DNA of 44,269 nt, taken from the IMG/VR virus record IMGVR_UViG_3300044621_001189, positions 1 through 44,269 of that record; one strand, 5' to 3'. Below, piece after piece: positions 36,795 to 44,269 of this stretch (the first letter of the stretch is position 1; every line of letters begins with the position of its first letter). Under the pieces are notes generated by a model. That model saw only the letters and a program-made list of their open reading frames with translations. It was not told the origin of the DNA and did no database searches. Made by a program: the position numbers and the translations under genes. Origin of the DNA: a virus.

Positions 36795-37723
36795 TAACGG
36801 CGATCCTCAGGATAGAACGAAAAACTTGAGAATTCGTTGTCTGTGCTCATCGCATCTTCAAGATACTGCGCGGCTTTTTGCTCCAAAACTATTTGCTTGT
36901 TTGGATCGATGGCGTAAGTAATGCCAAGGTCAGCGGCAAGCTTAAATTTCAGCGGAGCGTACCACTCAGGCGGAATAAGAATGTCTTCGCTTTGGTCTTC
37001 GGGAATGTACTGGGGCTTAATAAAGGTAAACCGTAAAACGCGAGTGCAGTTATCGGCAATCGGCCAAATGTTTAATTTTCCGATTGACAGGTCGCGCCAG
37101 TAGTACCATGAATTTGTGGCGCCGGTAGCGGTTTTTGATGGCTGGTTGTAATATTCATCACGCGAGACTTGCCATGTCGGTATCTCGTCGAATGAATGCC
37201 CGTCAGCATATCTAACGCTAAGCACCCTGACCGGCTGGTCAATTTTAGTGGTGTAGACATACACACTTGCGGATGCAGCAACGGCAGCAGTTAGTGCGGT
37301 ATCAATCACCAGCTCAGTGCCATCGGTAATAGTGTCGATTGTTGTCCACTGCCTTGCGCCTGTGCTTAGTTCAATGCCTATAAACTGTCCTGCCGTCATT
37401 CCTGTGGTATCAAGTTCAATAGTGGTGGCGCCAGCCAATGCCGCGGCGGTTGTAGTGGTGTATACGCAATCAGTAAAGCAATGCTCGCCAGTCAAGCCTA
37501 GGCTGTACTGTTGTTGATTGGGGTTAAGTGGAAGCAATGCCTCGGTGTTCGACCATACGTGTATTTGCTTGGTCTGCCAGCTTGCTAGGATGTCATTTAA
37601 CAACATTTGACCTTGGGCAAAGTCGCTAGCCTGAACTGGTAATGATATGCCGGTAATGGTCGCAGCTCTCAGCGCGTCACGAATTAAATCACCAGCTGTT
37701 TTTTCGTATACGCCTGTGCTCAT
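36794..37723 (-). CDS. P22 gp4-like portal adaptor (309 aa)
   Basis: The N-terminus (TAGDLIRDALRAATITGISL, then ASDFAQGQMLLNDILASWQT) is the helical adaptor core of gp4-like proteins that extend the portal. A beta-rich insertion follows (residues about 88-165, ATTIELDTTGMTAGQFIGIE), then a return to the core with Y-W-rich sequence (SWYYWRDLSIGKLNIWPIAD, LIPPEWYAPLKFKLAADLGI). It is longer than P22 gp4 (166 aa) because of the insertion. The ATG overlaps the previous stop. Confidence 0.85.
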   Translation of the reverse strand: MSTGVYEKTAGDLIRDALRAATITGISLPVQASDFAQGQMLLNDILASWQTKQIHVWSNTEALLPLNPNQQQYSLGLTGEHCFTDCVYTTTTAAALAGATTIELDTTGMTAGQFIGIELSTGARQWTTIDTITDGTELVIDTALTAAVAASASVYVYTTKIDQPVRVLSVRYADGHSFDEIPTWQVSRDEYYNQPSKTATGATNSWYYWRDLSIGKLNIWPIADNCTRVLRFTFIKPQYIPEDQSEDILIPPEWYAPLKFKLAADLGITYAIDPNKQIVLEQKAAQYLEDAMSTDNEFSSFSFYPEDRR

Positions 37724-37953
37724 ATCATTTGGTCTGGTGTTAGAGGTGGGTCTTGGGCTGGCTGTGTTCTTTGTTCGTTTCTCGCATCTACTACCCGAGT
37801 ATCATCTACCGGAACCCGAATGAAGTCTTGCGGGTGCCGAGGCTCCCACAAGTCAGCGCGAACAATCATGCCATTCCACATTTTGCGGCACTGGCTTCTC
37901 TTAAGGACAAAGCCAGTTTTGTCGCATGTCACATTGTGGTCATTAGATTGCAT
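37720..37953 (-). CDS. small conserved virion-region protein (77 aa)
   Basis: A 77-aa protein starting MQSNDHNVTCDKTGFVLKRS, with the pattern QCRKMWNGMIVRADLWEPRH followed by PQDFIRVPVDDTRVVDAR common to small proteins between head and tail genes of podophages. Two Cys could bind zinc. Function unknown. It overlaps both neighbours. Confidence 0.75.
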   Translation of the reverse strand: MQSNDHNVTCDKTGFVLKRSQCRKMWNGMIVRADLWEPRHPQDFIRVPVDDTRVVDARNEQRTQPAQDPPLTPDQMI

Positions 37954-38269
37954 CGGTTTGCGTAACCCCGAATGATACGGTTGCGCCAGTAGTGAATGAA
38001 TTCACCTTAATGCGAATGAATCGAGGGATTGCGTTAAACGTCAGCCACTTGCTGGCGGTGATGCCTTCAGAGTTTGCTGAGTCAGCAAACCATGTAGCAG
38101 CAGCTGTAGAGTTTTGCAGATCACTATTACTTGATTCAATATCAAAATCGATAGTGCCGGTAACAGTAATCTGTAAACCAACTGGGCCGCCTCGCCAGTT
38201 AAGTGGATATGGCGGCGTTGTATCGTCTACAGACCAATCAGCCTCAACGTAAGTCTTGTTTTTAGACAT
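37943..38269 (-). CDS. hypothetical virion protein (108 aa)
   Basis: The start at 38269 (MSKNKTYVEADWSVDDTTPP) has AGAGGCG upstream and lies 2 bases after the previous stop; a longer frame would run into that gene. 108 aa, beta-rich (VGLQITVTGTIDFDIESSNS; FIRIKVNSFTTGATVSFGVT), consistent with a small virion decoration or connector protein. Family not recognised. Confidence 0.75.
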   Translation of the reverse strand: MSKNKTYVEADWSVDDTTPPYPLNWRGGPVGLQITVTGTIDFDIESSNSDLQNSTAAATWFADSANSEGITASKWLTFNAIPRFIRIKVNSFTTGATVSFGVTQTDAI

Positions 38270-38271
38270 GA

Positions 38272-38670
38272 TTACGCCTCTTTGGTGACAATGCCACGCT
38301 GTGCGGTTAGGTGCCAAGCTGTTACGCCAGTAGCGCCGTAGCCGGAAATTATCGTTACATAATCGCCTTGCTTGATTGTTGCAGATGCCAAGATCAAATC
38401 TTTATTGACCACTGCCGAACCAACAGCTGCGATGCCATCGGCGGCAACCGGCGACACTTGGATTTGGCCTTGCCCGTCATTTCCTGTGTACTGGAAAGTG
38501 TAAACCAGACCAACAGCAGTGGCAGGAAGAGTGAAGATAGATGTGCCACCAGAAACTACAAACGTTTTACCCGTGTCCGCAGCTACCAGCGTTTTATTGC
38601 CGGTAATTGACTCGCTACGGTTTGAGTCGTTTGGAGCGCCGTCAAGGCCATTCAAAAAACGTGAACTCAT
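38272..38670 (-). CDS. hypothetical virion protein (132 aa)
   Basis: A 132-aa beta-rich protein starting MSSRFLNGLDGAPNDSNRSE, with TVSGG-like strands (TGKTFVVSGGTSIFTLPATA) and repeated Val/Gly/Thr strands to the end (LTAQRGIVTKEA). CGGAGATTATT precedes the ATG. It lies just after the capsid gene and its terminator hairpin, so decoration/stabilisation is possible (inference). Confidence 0.75.
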   Translation of the reverse strand: MSSRFLNGLDGAPNDSNRSESITGNKTLVAADTGKTFVVSGGTSIFTLPATAVGLVYTFQYTGNDGQGQIQVSPVAADGIAAVGSAVVNKDLILASATIKQGDYVTIISGYGATGVTAWHLTAQRGIVTKEA

Positions 38671-38680
38671 AATAATCTCC

Positions 38681-38705
38681 GATAAAAGAAAGGGGCTTTC
38701 GCCCC
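38681..38705 (-). terminator. terminator-like hairpin after the capsid gene
   Basis: Minus strand: GGGGC GAAA GCCCC followed by TTTCTTTT. Located 7 bases below the major capsid gene; probably an attenuator that keeps capsid transcript levels high relative to the downstream genes. Confidence 0.7.
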
Positions 38706-38711
38706 AGTCTG

Positions 38712-39626
38712 TTAGGCTCCTGAAGAACCGTAAATGCCGCGTGGATCACTGTAGCCAGTCACAAAACGCATATACGCTTTGTAGCGGGTTACTTCGTTCA
38801 GGAAAGACAAGTCCTGATCGAACTCCAATGCGGTGCGGTCGTAGTATTGCAGACCATCTTCAGCATCGGTCAGAATAAACCATGCATCGGTATCAGCGGT
38901 GAGCCAAGGAGAAAGCACGATTTCATCAAAGGTGCCCTTAACAACGTTTTTGGCGTTCTCGGCGGTATTGCTTTGAAGGTCAGAATAAAGCACACGCTCA
39001 AACTCAAACTTGTTATCAGTGTGGCCAACAAGCTTCTTCGGCATTAATGCTTTAGCCAGTCCGCGATCATCAGTAGCACGCATGATTAGCTTCAGCATAT
39101 CTTCAAGTGAAGCCTGCGAGAAGTCGGCATCAACAGCTAATCGGTTCGCAAAAGTGCCGCCAGATGGGCCATTGATATGAGCGGTAGAAATCATCGCCAA
39201 GCCATCGCCGCCGGTCATTGCCGAAGCGGTAGAGAATGCAGTGTTAAGCAGTACGTGTGTGCGCACTTCTTTAGTCACATTCATTGCGCGGGCAAGCATA
39301 CGAGCGCCTTTGTTGTACAGGCCGTATTGATTGTCGTCGCGAGCTTCGCGTGATACTTGGAAGCCTTTACCGTATGCCACATGCACATATTTCGGTGCAA
39401 ATGACTGGCGGAATGAATCCATCACGATGTCATCGGCTTCATTCTTAACTGAAGCCAAGCCCATGCCTTCAACTTGTACATCAACTTCATAGGCTTTATT
39501 TGACTTGCCTACTTTGTAGATGCGCGAATAAACAGGCTGATGATCTTTAGCGGTTACATAGAAGACTTTCTTGACGCCTTCTTGCAATAAGCGGGGCGTG
39601 CTGCCAGTAACGATAGTTCCAGTCAT
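38712..39626 (-). CDS. major capsid protein
   Basis: A 304-aa capsid protein starting MTGTIVTGSTPRLLQEGVKK, with AGGAGTATAAGCC upstream. It contains QSFAPKYVHVAYGKGFQVSR, EVRTHVLLNTAF and DDRGLAKALMPKKLVGHTDN, ending VTGYSDPRGIYGSSGA: an HK97-fold type sequence of the compact (about 300 aa) class. The position after scaffold and decoration genes and before a terminator hairpin supports this. Confidence 0.9.
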   Translation of the reverse strand: MTGTIVTGSTPRLLQEGVKKVFYVTAKDHQPVYSRIYKVGKSNKAYEVDVQVEGMGLASVKNEADDIVMDSFRQSFAPKYVHVAYGKGFQVSREARDDNQYGLYNKGARMLARAMNVTKEVRTHVLLNTAFSTASAMTGGDGLAMISTAHINGPSGGTFANRLAVDADFSQASLEDMLKLIMRATDDRGLAKALMPKKLVGHTDNKFEFERVLYSDLQSNTAENAKNVVKGTFDEIVLSPWLTADTDAWFILTDAEDGLQYYDRTALEFDQDLSFLNEVTRYKAYMRFVTGYSDPRGIYGSSGA

Positions 39627-39629
39627 GGC

Positions 39630-40187
39630 TTATACTCCTGTTGCGCCGCTTACGGCGGTTGAGTTATTAACACGAACTTTGCAGCGAGAACCAAGAACGC
39701 CATCCGAACCAACAACCAAAGCTGTTACACGGAAAGGAAGGGTTGCAGTGGTTGCTTTGCCGGTTGCGTTCACTGTCATGTTTGCGACAGTAAGACCACC
39801 AGATAGAGTTGCTGCGGTTGCCACCAAGTCGACGTTAAGACCAACATCAGCCACAGCTAAGGGGCCGCTTGATACATCAACTTCGTATTCTGCGTGCGGG
39901 TCAACAATAACCTGAACTGAACCAGCCGTTGAAGCTGGAAGGCTTACATCGGTAAAGTTTTCAGTTGCAAAGTTGGGGGAAATACCAGAAACAACGCCGG
40001 TAACAGACTGAGTTGCGGTTGCTACGTCAACTTCCGGTTCGCCGGTTGTTGCGTTAGCTGTACCTGAGATGCGAACCACATCACCAATGGCAATACGGCT
40101 TGCGTGAGATGCTGCCACACCAAAGGTGCGCAGTTTACCTGTGTGTCCATCTGACAAAGAGCCAGAATAATCGAATCCACCTGGCAT
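39630..40187 (-). CDS. capsid decoration/cement protein (putative)
   Basis: A 185-aa protein starting MPGGFDYSGSLSDGHTGKLR. Ala/Val/Thr/Gly-rich and all-beta (GDVVRISGTANATTGEPEVD; DLVATAATLSGGLTVANMTV), with no long helix, as in phage decoration proteins. It sits 3 bases upstream of the capsid gene. Putative. Confidence 0.7.
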   Translation of the reverse strand: MPGGFDYSGSLSDGHTGKLRTFGVAASHASRIAIGDVVRISGTANATTGEPEVDVATATQSVTGVVSGISPNFATENFTDVSLPASTAGSVQVIVDPHAEYEVDVSSGPLAVADVGLNVDLVATAATLSGGLTVANMTVNATGKATTATLPFRVTALVVGSDGVLGSRCKVRVNNSTAVSGATGV

Positions 40188-40272
40188 GGTGAACCTCCGC
40201 TAAAAAATGATTAATGAATGGGTGTAATCTCATCGTTCAAATTCCAGCGAAGGGTCGCTGCCTGAATGTGAG
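40188..40272 (-). promoter_or_regulatory. leader upstream of decoration and capsid genes
   Basis: About 85 bases with a CAGCGA/TCGCTG hairpin (40242-40257) and a possible promoter (TTGAAC near 40236 with a weak -10). One of the few gaps in the late operon, so it may carry an internal promoter or RNA-processing site for abundant capsid expression. Confidence 0.4.
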
Positions 40273-40782
40273 CTAACTAGCAAAAGGGTCAGATGTGACC
40301 TTGATCTTGTTGGCTTCGCCATTTGGCGTGTAGCTTTCTACGCCGTCACCCAAAGGTTTGTCAGCGTCTTCGCCTATACTAGCTTTATATCTTGACATTT
40401 GCAAATCTTTGTCCTCCTTGTGGTGCTCTATGCGCTTAGCCATTAACACCATTTTGCGGTTGCCAGATGTTCGGGTGATGTTAGTCCCCGTAGAATCCTG
40501 AACATGACCCCACCATCCCTCAATGGCTCGATCAATTTCACCTTGGCCTGAGTCTTCAAACCAGCGGCCAACCATGCCGGATGGAATAGTCCCCTCTGGT
40601 ACACTCAGGTTTAGCTCGGCATCACGGCTGCCACGTCGCGGGCGGTCACCATGCTTAAACTGTACGCGGCTGCCGGTAACACTCTCAACAATCTCGGCAT
40701 TAGCCAAGCTAACATCAGAGGTCGATCTGGCACGGCGCACGACTGGTTTTTTAACTTCGGTAGTTCCTAATTCTTCACTCAT
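40273..40782 (-). CDS. hypothetical head-region protein (169 aa)
   Basis: A 169-aa protein starting MSEELGTTEVKKPVVRRARS. The N-terminus is basic and disordered (RRARSTSDVSLA), the middle is mixed (VGRWFEDSGQGEIDRAIEGW) and the C-terminus ends VTSDPFAS. AGGGGCTATAGCC precedes the ATG. It lies between scaffold and decoration genes; role unknown. Confidence 0.75.
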   Translation of the reverse strand: MSEELGTTEVKKPVVRRARSTSDVSLANAEIVESVTGSRVQFKHGDRPRRGSRDAELNLSVPEGTIPSGMVGRWFEDSGQGEIDRAIEGWWGHVQDSTGTNITRTSGNRKMVLMAKRIEHHKEDKDLQMSRYKASIGEDADKPLGDGVESYTPNGEANKIKVTSDPFAS

Positions 40783-40784
40783 GG

Positions 40785-41615
40785 CTATAGCCCCTTTTTG
40801 GAGTCGGCAACCGACTGTAGATATTCTTTTTTGCTTACCCCTGCATCAGCCCAAACCTCATCATAGATCGCCTGCTCTTGGCTTGTTAGGCTGCTCCATG
40901 AGAGATTACTCTGACTCTTAACAACTGCGCCACCCTTTGGGCTGTCAACAATTGCGCGAGGCGTTTTCTTTTGTGCTGGCTCAGACTTTAACAATTGAGC
41001 CGCGAGCCTATCAACTGCACGCAATGCACCGGCAATTGTCTTACCTTCGGCTATGGCATTGGAGTAGGCTTCATTGATCTGGCCTCGCAATGGGTGATCT
41101 GCAGTTAGCCATTGATTCTCGGCGTTCCACTCAATAACCTCTGGCGGAATACCAGATTGCTCAACTGGAACCGGCTTAATTGACTGCTCAAGCTCATCAA
41201 TATCGCGCAGCTCTTTGTCGATCCGCTTAACCTCTTTGGTGTCAGCTTCAAGAATGGCATTTTCTTTGCGCGCCTCCAATTCTTGGCGTTGGCGATCAAG
41301 CTGCACTTGGTGCATCCGATTGTTAAGCTCAAGCCTGCGCTCAAATTCCCGCTGCTGCTGATTAAGTTGGGATTTCAGCTTGATGCGCTCTGTGCGCTCA
41401 CGGAATACATCGGGAGACACCCAAAGCTCAGGGTCGCGCCCTTGCTTTACCCATGTTTCCTTATCGATAAACATCTTATCGGCGCCGGTCTTTGGTGTCT
41501 CTTGCTGCGCCTCATCCTGCCCTACCTGCTCATCGCTTTCATCATCAGGTAATTCCTGATTTTCCAACTCTTCATCCAGCTCAAACGCTTCGCTTATTGC
41601 TTGATCTTCTTGCAT
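40785..41615 (-). CDS. scaffold-like protein (276 aa)
   Basis: A 276-aa protein with an acidic N-terminus (EDQAISEAFELDEELENQEL, DDESDEQVGQDEAQQE) and a long coiled-coil core (LKSQLNQQQREFERRLELNN, QLDRQRQELEARKEN) followed by a basic C-terminal region. The composition and the place between portal and capsid genes match phage scaffolds, which guide procapsid assembly. CCGAGGGAATCCCCT precedes the ATG. Confidence 0.8.
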   Translation of the reverse strand: MQEDQAISEAFELDEELENQELPDDESDEQVGQDEAQQETPKTGADKMFIDKETWVKQGRDPELWVSPDVFRERTERIKLKSQLNQQQREFERRLELNNRMHQVQLDRQRQELEARKENAILEADTKEVKRIDKELRDIDELEQSIKPVPVEQSGIPPEVIEWNAENQWLTADHPLRGQINEAYSNAIAEGKTIAGALRAVDRLAAQLLKSEPAQKKTPRAIVDSPKGGAVVKSQSNLSWSSLTSQEQAIYDEVWADAGVSKKEYLQSVADSKKGL

Positions 41616-41633
41616 AGGGGATTCCCTCGGTTA

Positions 41634-42020
41634 TTAAAAATCTGCTTTGGTTAACTCGAAATTGCCTTTAAGTACGCCCTTCAGCCGCTCGTCATTCACA
41701 AGCCTGAAATTTTCATAGCCTGCGATCTTAATCACATCACCTTCATAGCGCGGGTAGTAAACAAAAGAGCCCACTTCAATGCCCCATATCTGGTGCGGCT
41801 CCATGGTGTAGCGTGGATTGCTTGGCGGGTATTCACTTGGAACGCAACCGGGGAACCCATGGCAAACAGTTGGGCCGATGGCAATAACCTTGGCCACCTG
41901 CGTCGCTGCCTGCTCTTTCTCAACATTGGCAAAAATAATCCCGCCTTTCGATTGCTTGGCGATTTCTACCATTTCAACCAAAACATAATGGCCGGTCGGC
42001 TCAATAGTTATATCAGTCAT
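41634..42020 (-). CDS. GroES-like co-chaperonin (128 aa)
   Basis: The sequence GHYVLVEMVEIAKQSKGGII, then VAKVIAIGP, SFVYYPRYEGDVIKIAGYEN and FRLVNDERLKGVL follows the GroES fold: strand, mobile-loop-like KGGI motif, then the final V-x-I-x-G-x-x-Y-x-x-V/L segment. An inserted loop (GFPGCVPSEYPPSNPRY) replaces the GroES roof. T4 gp31 is a known phage GroES analogue needed to fold the capsid protein. The position just before scaffold and capsid genes fits this role (inference). Confidence 0.7.
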   Translation of the reverse strand: MTDITIEPTGHYVLVEMVEIAKQSKGGIIFANVEKEQAATQVAKVIAIGPTVCHGFPGCVPSEYPPSNPRYTMEPHQIWGIEVGSFVYYPRYEGDVIKIAGYENFRLVNDERLKGVLKGNFELTKADF

Positions 42021-42264
42021 TCTTGTCTAGCTCCGATGGTTTCCAGTTTAAAACTTCTGTTAGTGCGTCGATTACTGCATTGCTTGCGCTGGCATTTTCT
42101 TCGGTAATATCTAAGTGAGAATCCAGAATCTCAAGTTCCAGCTCTGCCAATAGCCTCTTGGTGCATTCGTTGTCTAGCCAGCGGTCATAACTGTCTTGTG
42201 TGATTGGAGCGCCAGACTCTAAAGTCTTGCGTTTTTGGTCAATTATCCTGCTGAGTGGATTCAC
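42013..42264 (-). CDS. small helical protein after portal (83 aa)
   Basis: An 83-aa, acidic, helical protein starting MNPLSRIIDQKRKTLESGAP and ending DALTEVLNWKPSELDKND. It overlaps the portal end by 26 bp and the GroES-like gene start by 8 bp. No family recognised. Confidence 0.75.
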   Translation of the reverse strand: MNPLSRIIDQKRKTLESGAPITQDSYDRWLDNECTKRLLAELELEILDSHLDITEENASASNAVIDALTEVLNWKPSELDKND

Positions 42265-44269
42265 TTATTTTCTCCTGTATTGATGATTCAAGCCTTGCAG
42301 TCTCTTGGCTTACTGCCGTGTAGGTGTTGATCTGGTTGTTCACCTGCTCAGTCTCGGCCTTCTCAAGAGTCAGCGTCTTATCAGCCTGCATGTTGTCGAT
42401 CTTTTGGCGCAACTCGTCGATCTGTGCAATGGTTTTCTGTGCATTAACCTGCGCTTCGGCGTCTTTGCGTTCTTCGCCCTTGCGTAGCAGCTCGGTTTGC
42501 AGCTCGATCATTTGCGTCTGTTGCTGCTGCGCCTCAAGTGTGGCCTGCTGCATTTGTTGCATTTGCTGCATTTGCGCCTTCTCGTCAGGCGACATTTCGG
42601 CTTCGTTCGGGAAATATTCGTGGGTGTTTGGTGATCCGATAGAGTCGTAGTAGTTCTTCAGGATTGCGACCGCGTTACCGCCGGCTTGTATCACATAGGG
42701 GAGTTGCGCCATTTCAGCTTCAGCCAACATCATTCGTTGCATACGGCTAGACATCTCAGGGTTAGCGCCGCATGAAATAGCTAGTCCGTCAGTGTTGAAG
42801 TCGTCACTAAACACCGCCTCATCATCACCGACCACTTCTTTGTATTCTGCCTCGTCAACATAGTCACGATTCAATGCAAAGATGATTTGGAATTCTTCGC
42901 TCATTGAGTCCACGATCATAGACATGTGCGCGGTATGCTGGATGCGAGATTCTTGAATCATTGCCAGCGCGGTAGTAGGCGCGGTGTTTGATTGGATCAT
43001 CCCGCCATTATCAACGTTTGCGCTGAATGAACGGGCAGACGTTTCCATCTTCTCATTGAGGGCAAATAGGGTTTGGCTTGGCTCTGAGTATGGAAGGCGA
43101 ACCAGACCACTCTGTAGCTCTTGTGCCGTTAGCTCTGTTTGGGTGAACTCGCCCATTTTCACTGAGAAGTTACCAGGGCGTTTGCGGAAATTCTTGGCAA
43201 CGATACCGGTTTGACTAGTTGCCAAGGTGCCAGCATTAAGCAGGTCGTTAGTGGTTTTGTTCACCCCCATAGCAGTAGCGCCGATCAGGTGATAAAAACC
43301 GACATCAAGATAGGTGCCGTCGAAGCTCGGAATCATGCCGTACTTAGTAATGATCCCAATCGGCTCAACGCGAACCAGTTCATAACCCTCTAAATCAGTA
43401 GGCGCTTTGTATTCTTCGCTGGTGTTGTATTCCTTGTTCAGTGCATCAATGCGCGCCGCTGCCTTACGCTGAGCGTCAATCAAAGACATTGGCGTGTAGT
43501 CTTCGGACTTAACGATCAAGCAGTCTTCATCGTAACGGGCTACGATGCGAACGACTTTACCGCTCATCACATGCACAGTGACAATGTAAGGTTCTTCGAT
43601 GCCATCTTCGTCTAAGTCTATCCAGCAGTATTGTTCGTAAAACTTGTCTGGGTTGTCGGTGGTATCTTCGGCCTCGCTACTCTCATTGCTTCCAGCTTCG
43701 TTGGTTTGAGCTTCTTTGAACAGCTCACAATCAACCCAAAGCCCTTGCTGCACACGAATATCATGCTCTGACTTGGTAAAGGCCATCACATGCGTAAATG
43801 ACCGGCAAGTCTTCATGCACTCTGTGTGCTGGTTAACAATGAAGTCAGGGAACTGGATCACCTTCGACACGCAGCGCCCAAGGGTTGCATCAAAGAAGGT
43901 TTTCTTGAATAGCGTTCCAACGTTAGGCAGGGAGTACATCAGGCGCTTTTGTTGCGAGCGCCACTCAACCATCTTCACGTTGATCTGCCAATTCATCATC
44001 TCGGCAACGCGGTCAGCGCGCTCTGTGCGCTTGCGTAGCTGCTCTTTCTTATCCTTAATCACCTGCTCATCGGCTTTGGTCTTTTCTTGCAGCTCTTTGA
44101 GTAATTGGGCTGCCTTTTCGTCAGGGGGCGTACCCGCTTGGCTCATCTGCTCAAGCATAGCCGCGACTTGTTCAATCTCTTTCTTGCGCTTGGCAATGTC
44201 ATTGGATCGCTTATCAATCACGTTTTTGATTGTGCGAATGCCGATAATGTCAGCCTTGACCAACTTGTT
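42239..44269 (-). CDS. portal protein, main part (continues at base 1)
   Basis: The main body of the portal gene; the 5' part continues at 415-1 after the circular join, giving about 772 aa. The frame is open to 44269. Within it, DERADRVAEMMNWQINVKM-like helix then LMYSLPNVGTLFKKTFFDAT and YEQYCWIDLDEDGIEEPYIV mark the wing region. LIGATAMGVNKTTNDLLNAG and PYSEPSQTLFALNEKMETSA follow. The C-terminus is a very Gln-rich coiled barrel (QMQQMQQATLEAQQQQTQM). P22-type portals have such C-terminal barrels. The last codons overlap the 83-aa gene. Confidence 0.92.
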   Translation of the reverse strand, partial: NKLVKADIIGIRTIKNVIDKRSNDIAKRKKEIEQVAAMLEQMSQAGTPPDEKAAQLLKELQEKTKADEQVIKDKKEQLRKRTERADRVAEMMNWQINVKMVEWRSQQKRLMYSLPNVGTLFKKTFFDATLGRCVSKVIQFPDFIVNQHTECMKTCRSFTHVMAFTKSEHDIRVQQGLWVDCELFKEAQTNEAGSNESSEAEDTTDNPDKFYEQYCWIDLDEDGIEEPYIVTVHVMSGKVVRIVARYDEDCLIVKSEDYTPMSLIDAQRKAAARIDALNKEYNTSEEYKAPTDLEGYELVRVEPIGIITKYGMIPSFDGTYLDVGFYHLIGATAMGVNKTTNDLLNAGTLATSQTGIVAKNFRKRPGNFSVKMGEFTQTELTAQELQSGLVRLPYSEPSQTLFALNEKMETSARSFSANVDNGGMIQSNTAPTTALAMIQESRIQHTAHMSMIVDSMSEEFQIIFALNRDYVDEAEYKEVVGDDEAVFSDDFNTDGLAISCGANPEMSSRMQRMMLAEAEMAQLPYVIQAGGNAVAILKNYYDSIGSPNTHEYFPNEAEMSPDEKAQMQQMQQMQQATLEAQQQQTQMIELQTELLRKGEERKDAEAQVNAQKTIAQIDELRQKIDNMQADKTLTLEKAETEQVNNQINTYTAVSQETARLESSIQEKISESTQQDN
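44143..44269. repeat. terminal direct repeat, copy 2
   Basis: Identical to 1-127; see copy 1. Confidence 0.97.

Noticed and set aside
1-44269. CRISPR array, rRNA, insertion sequence, integrase
   Set aside because: No regularly spaced direct repeats, no rRNA motifs, no transposase or tyrosine/serine recombinase motifs were seen in the translated frames.

Overview
The window is a complete, circularly mapping genome of a short-tailed (P22-like podovirus architecture) dsDNA phage. The first 127 bases are repeated exactly as the last 127 (1-127 = 44143-44269), so the unique genome is 44,142 bp and the portal gene runs across the join. The host cannot be named from sequence alone. A GH19 endolysin, Rz/Rz1 spanins, NinG, P22-type tail genes and strong sigma70 promoters point to a Gram-negative bacterium, most likely a gammaproteobacterium. 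No integrase, partition system or rRNA was found.

Layout. (1) The late block is one long, tightly overlapping minus-strand operon. It starts with terS/terL (2984-884) and two small genes, crosses the join through the portal, then encodes a GroES-like protein, scaffold, putative decoration protein, major capsid protein, P22 gp4/gp10-like connector proteins, three large ejection proteins, a tail fibre with carbohydrate-binding repeats, small membrane proteins, a GH19 endolysin, a beta-helix spike, an Ig-like adhesin and nested Rz/Rz1 (ending 22303). (2) Minus-strand early/middle genes run from 17054 to 3289: an XRE-type regulator, many small proteins, a KilA-N protein, replication proteins, a helicase-methyltransferase fusion, a NinB-like protein, NinG and a DUF3560 protein. 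(3) A divergent switch at 17078-17147 carries back-to-back promoters and a perfect 17-bp palindrome. It drives a plus-strand operon (17202-22183) with a Sak3-type annealing protein, SSB and small genes.

Two regions stand out. First, 19600-21926 on the plus strand holds six evenly built 83-87 nt sites with integron attC architecture. Each has a 5' box ending TAAC, a 3' box starting GTTA, arms that pair with an unpaired base, and the stop codon of the preceding gene inside or beside the site. They separate small cargo genes (RNA ligase, lipoprotein, two zinc-binding proteins, an XRE regulator). This is an integrase-less gene-cassette array inside the phage early operon. Second, 6211-7047 (minus strand) is about 840 bases with no credible gene but dense stems, GNRA tetraloops and an 18-bp long-range helix. 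It lies directly upstream of a tRNA-like gene and a strong terminator, and looks like a giant ornate phage ncRNA of the GOLLD/ROOL kind.

At least a dozen small genes shorter than 60 codons are supported by Shine-Dalgarno sequences and start/stop overlaps. Both tRNA-like genes are abnormal. Function names rest on motifs read by eye; no database search was run.
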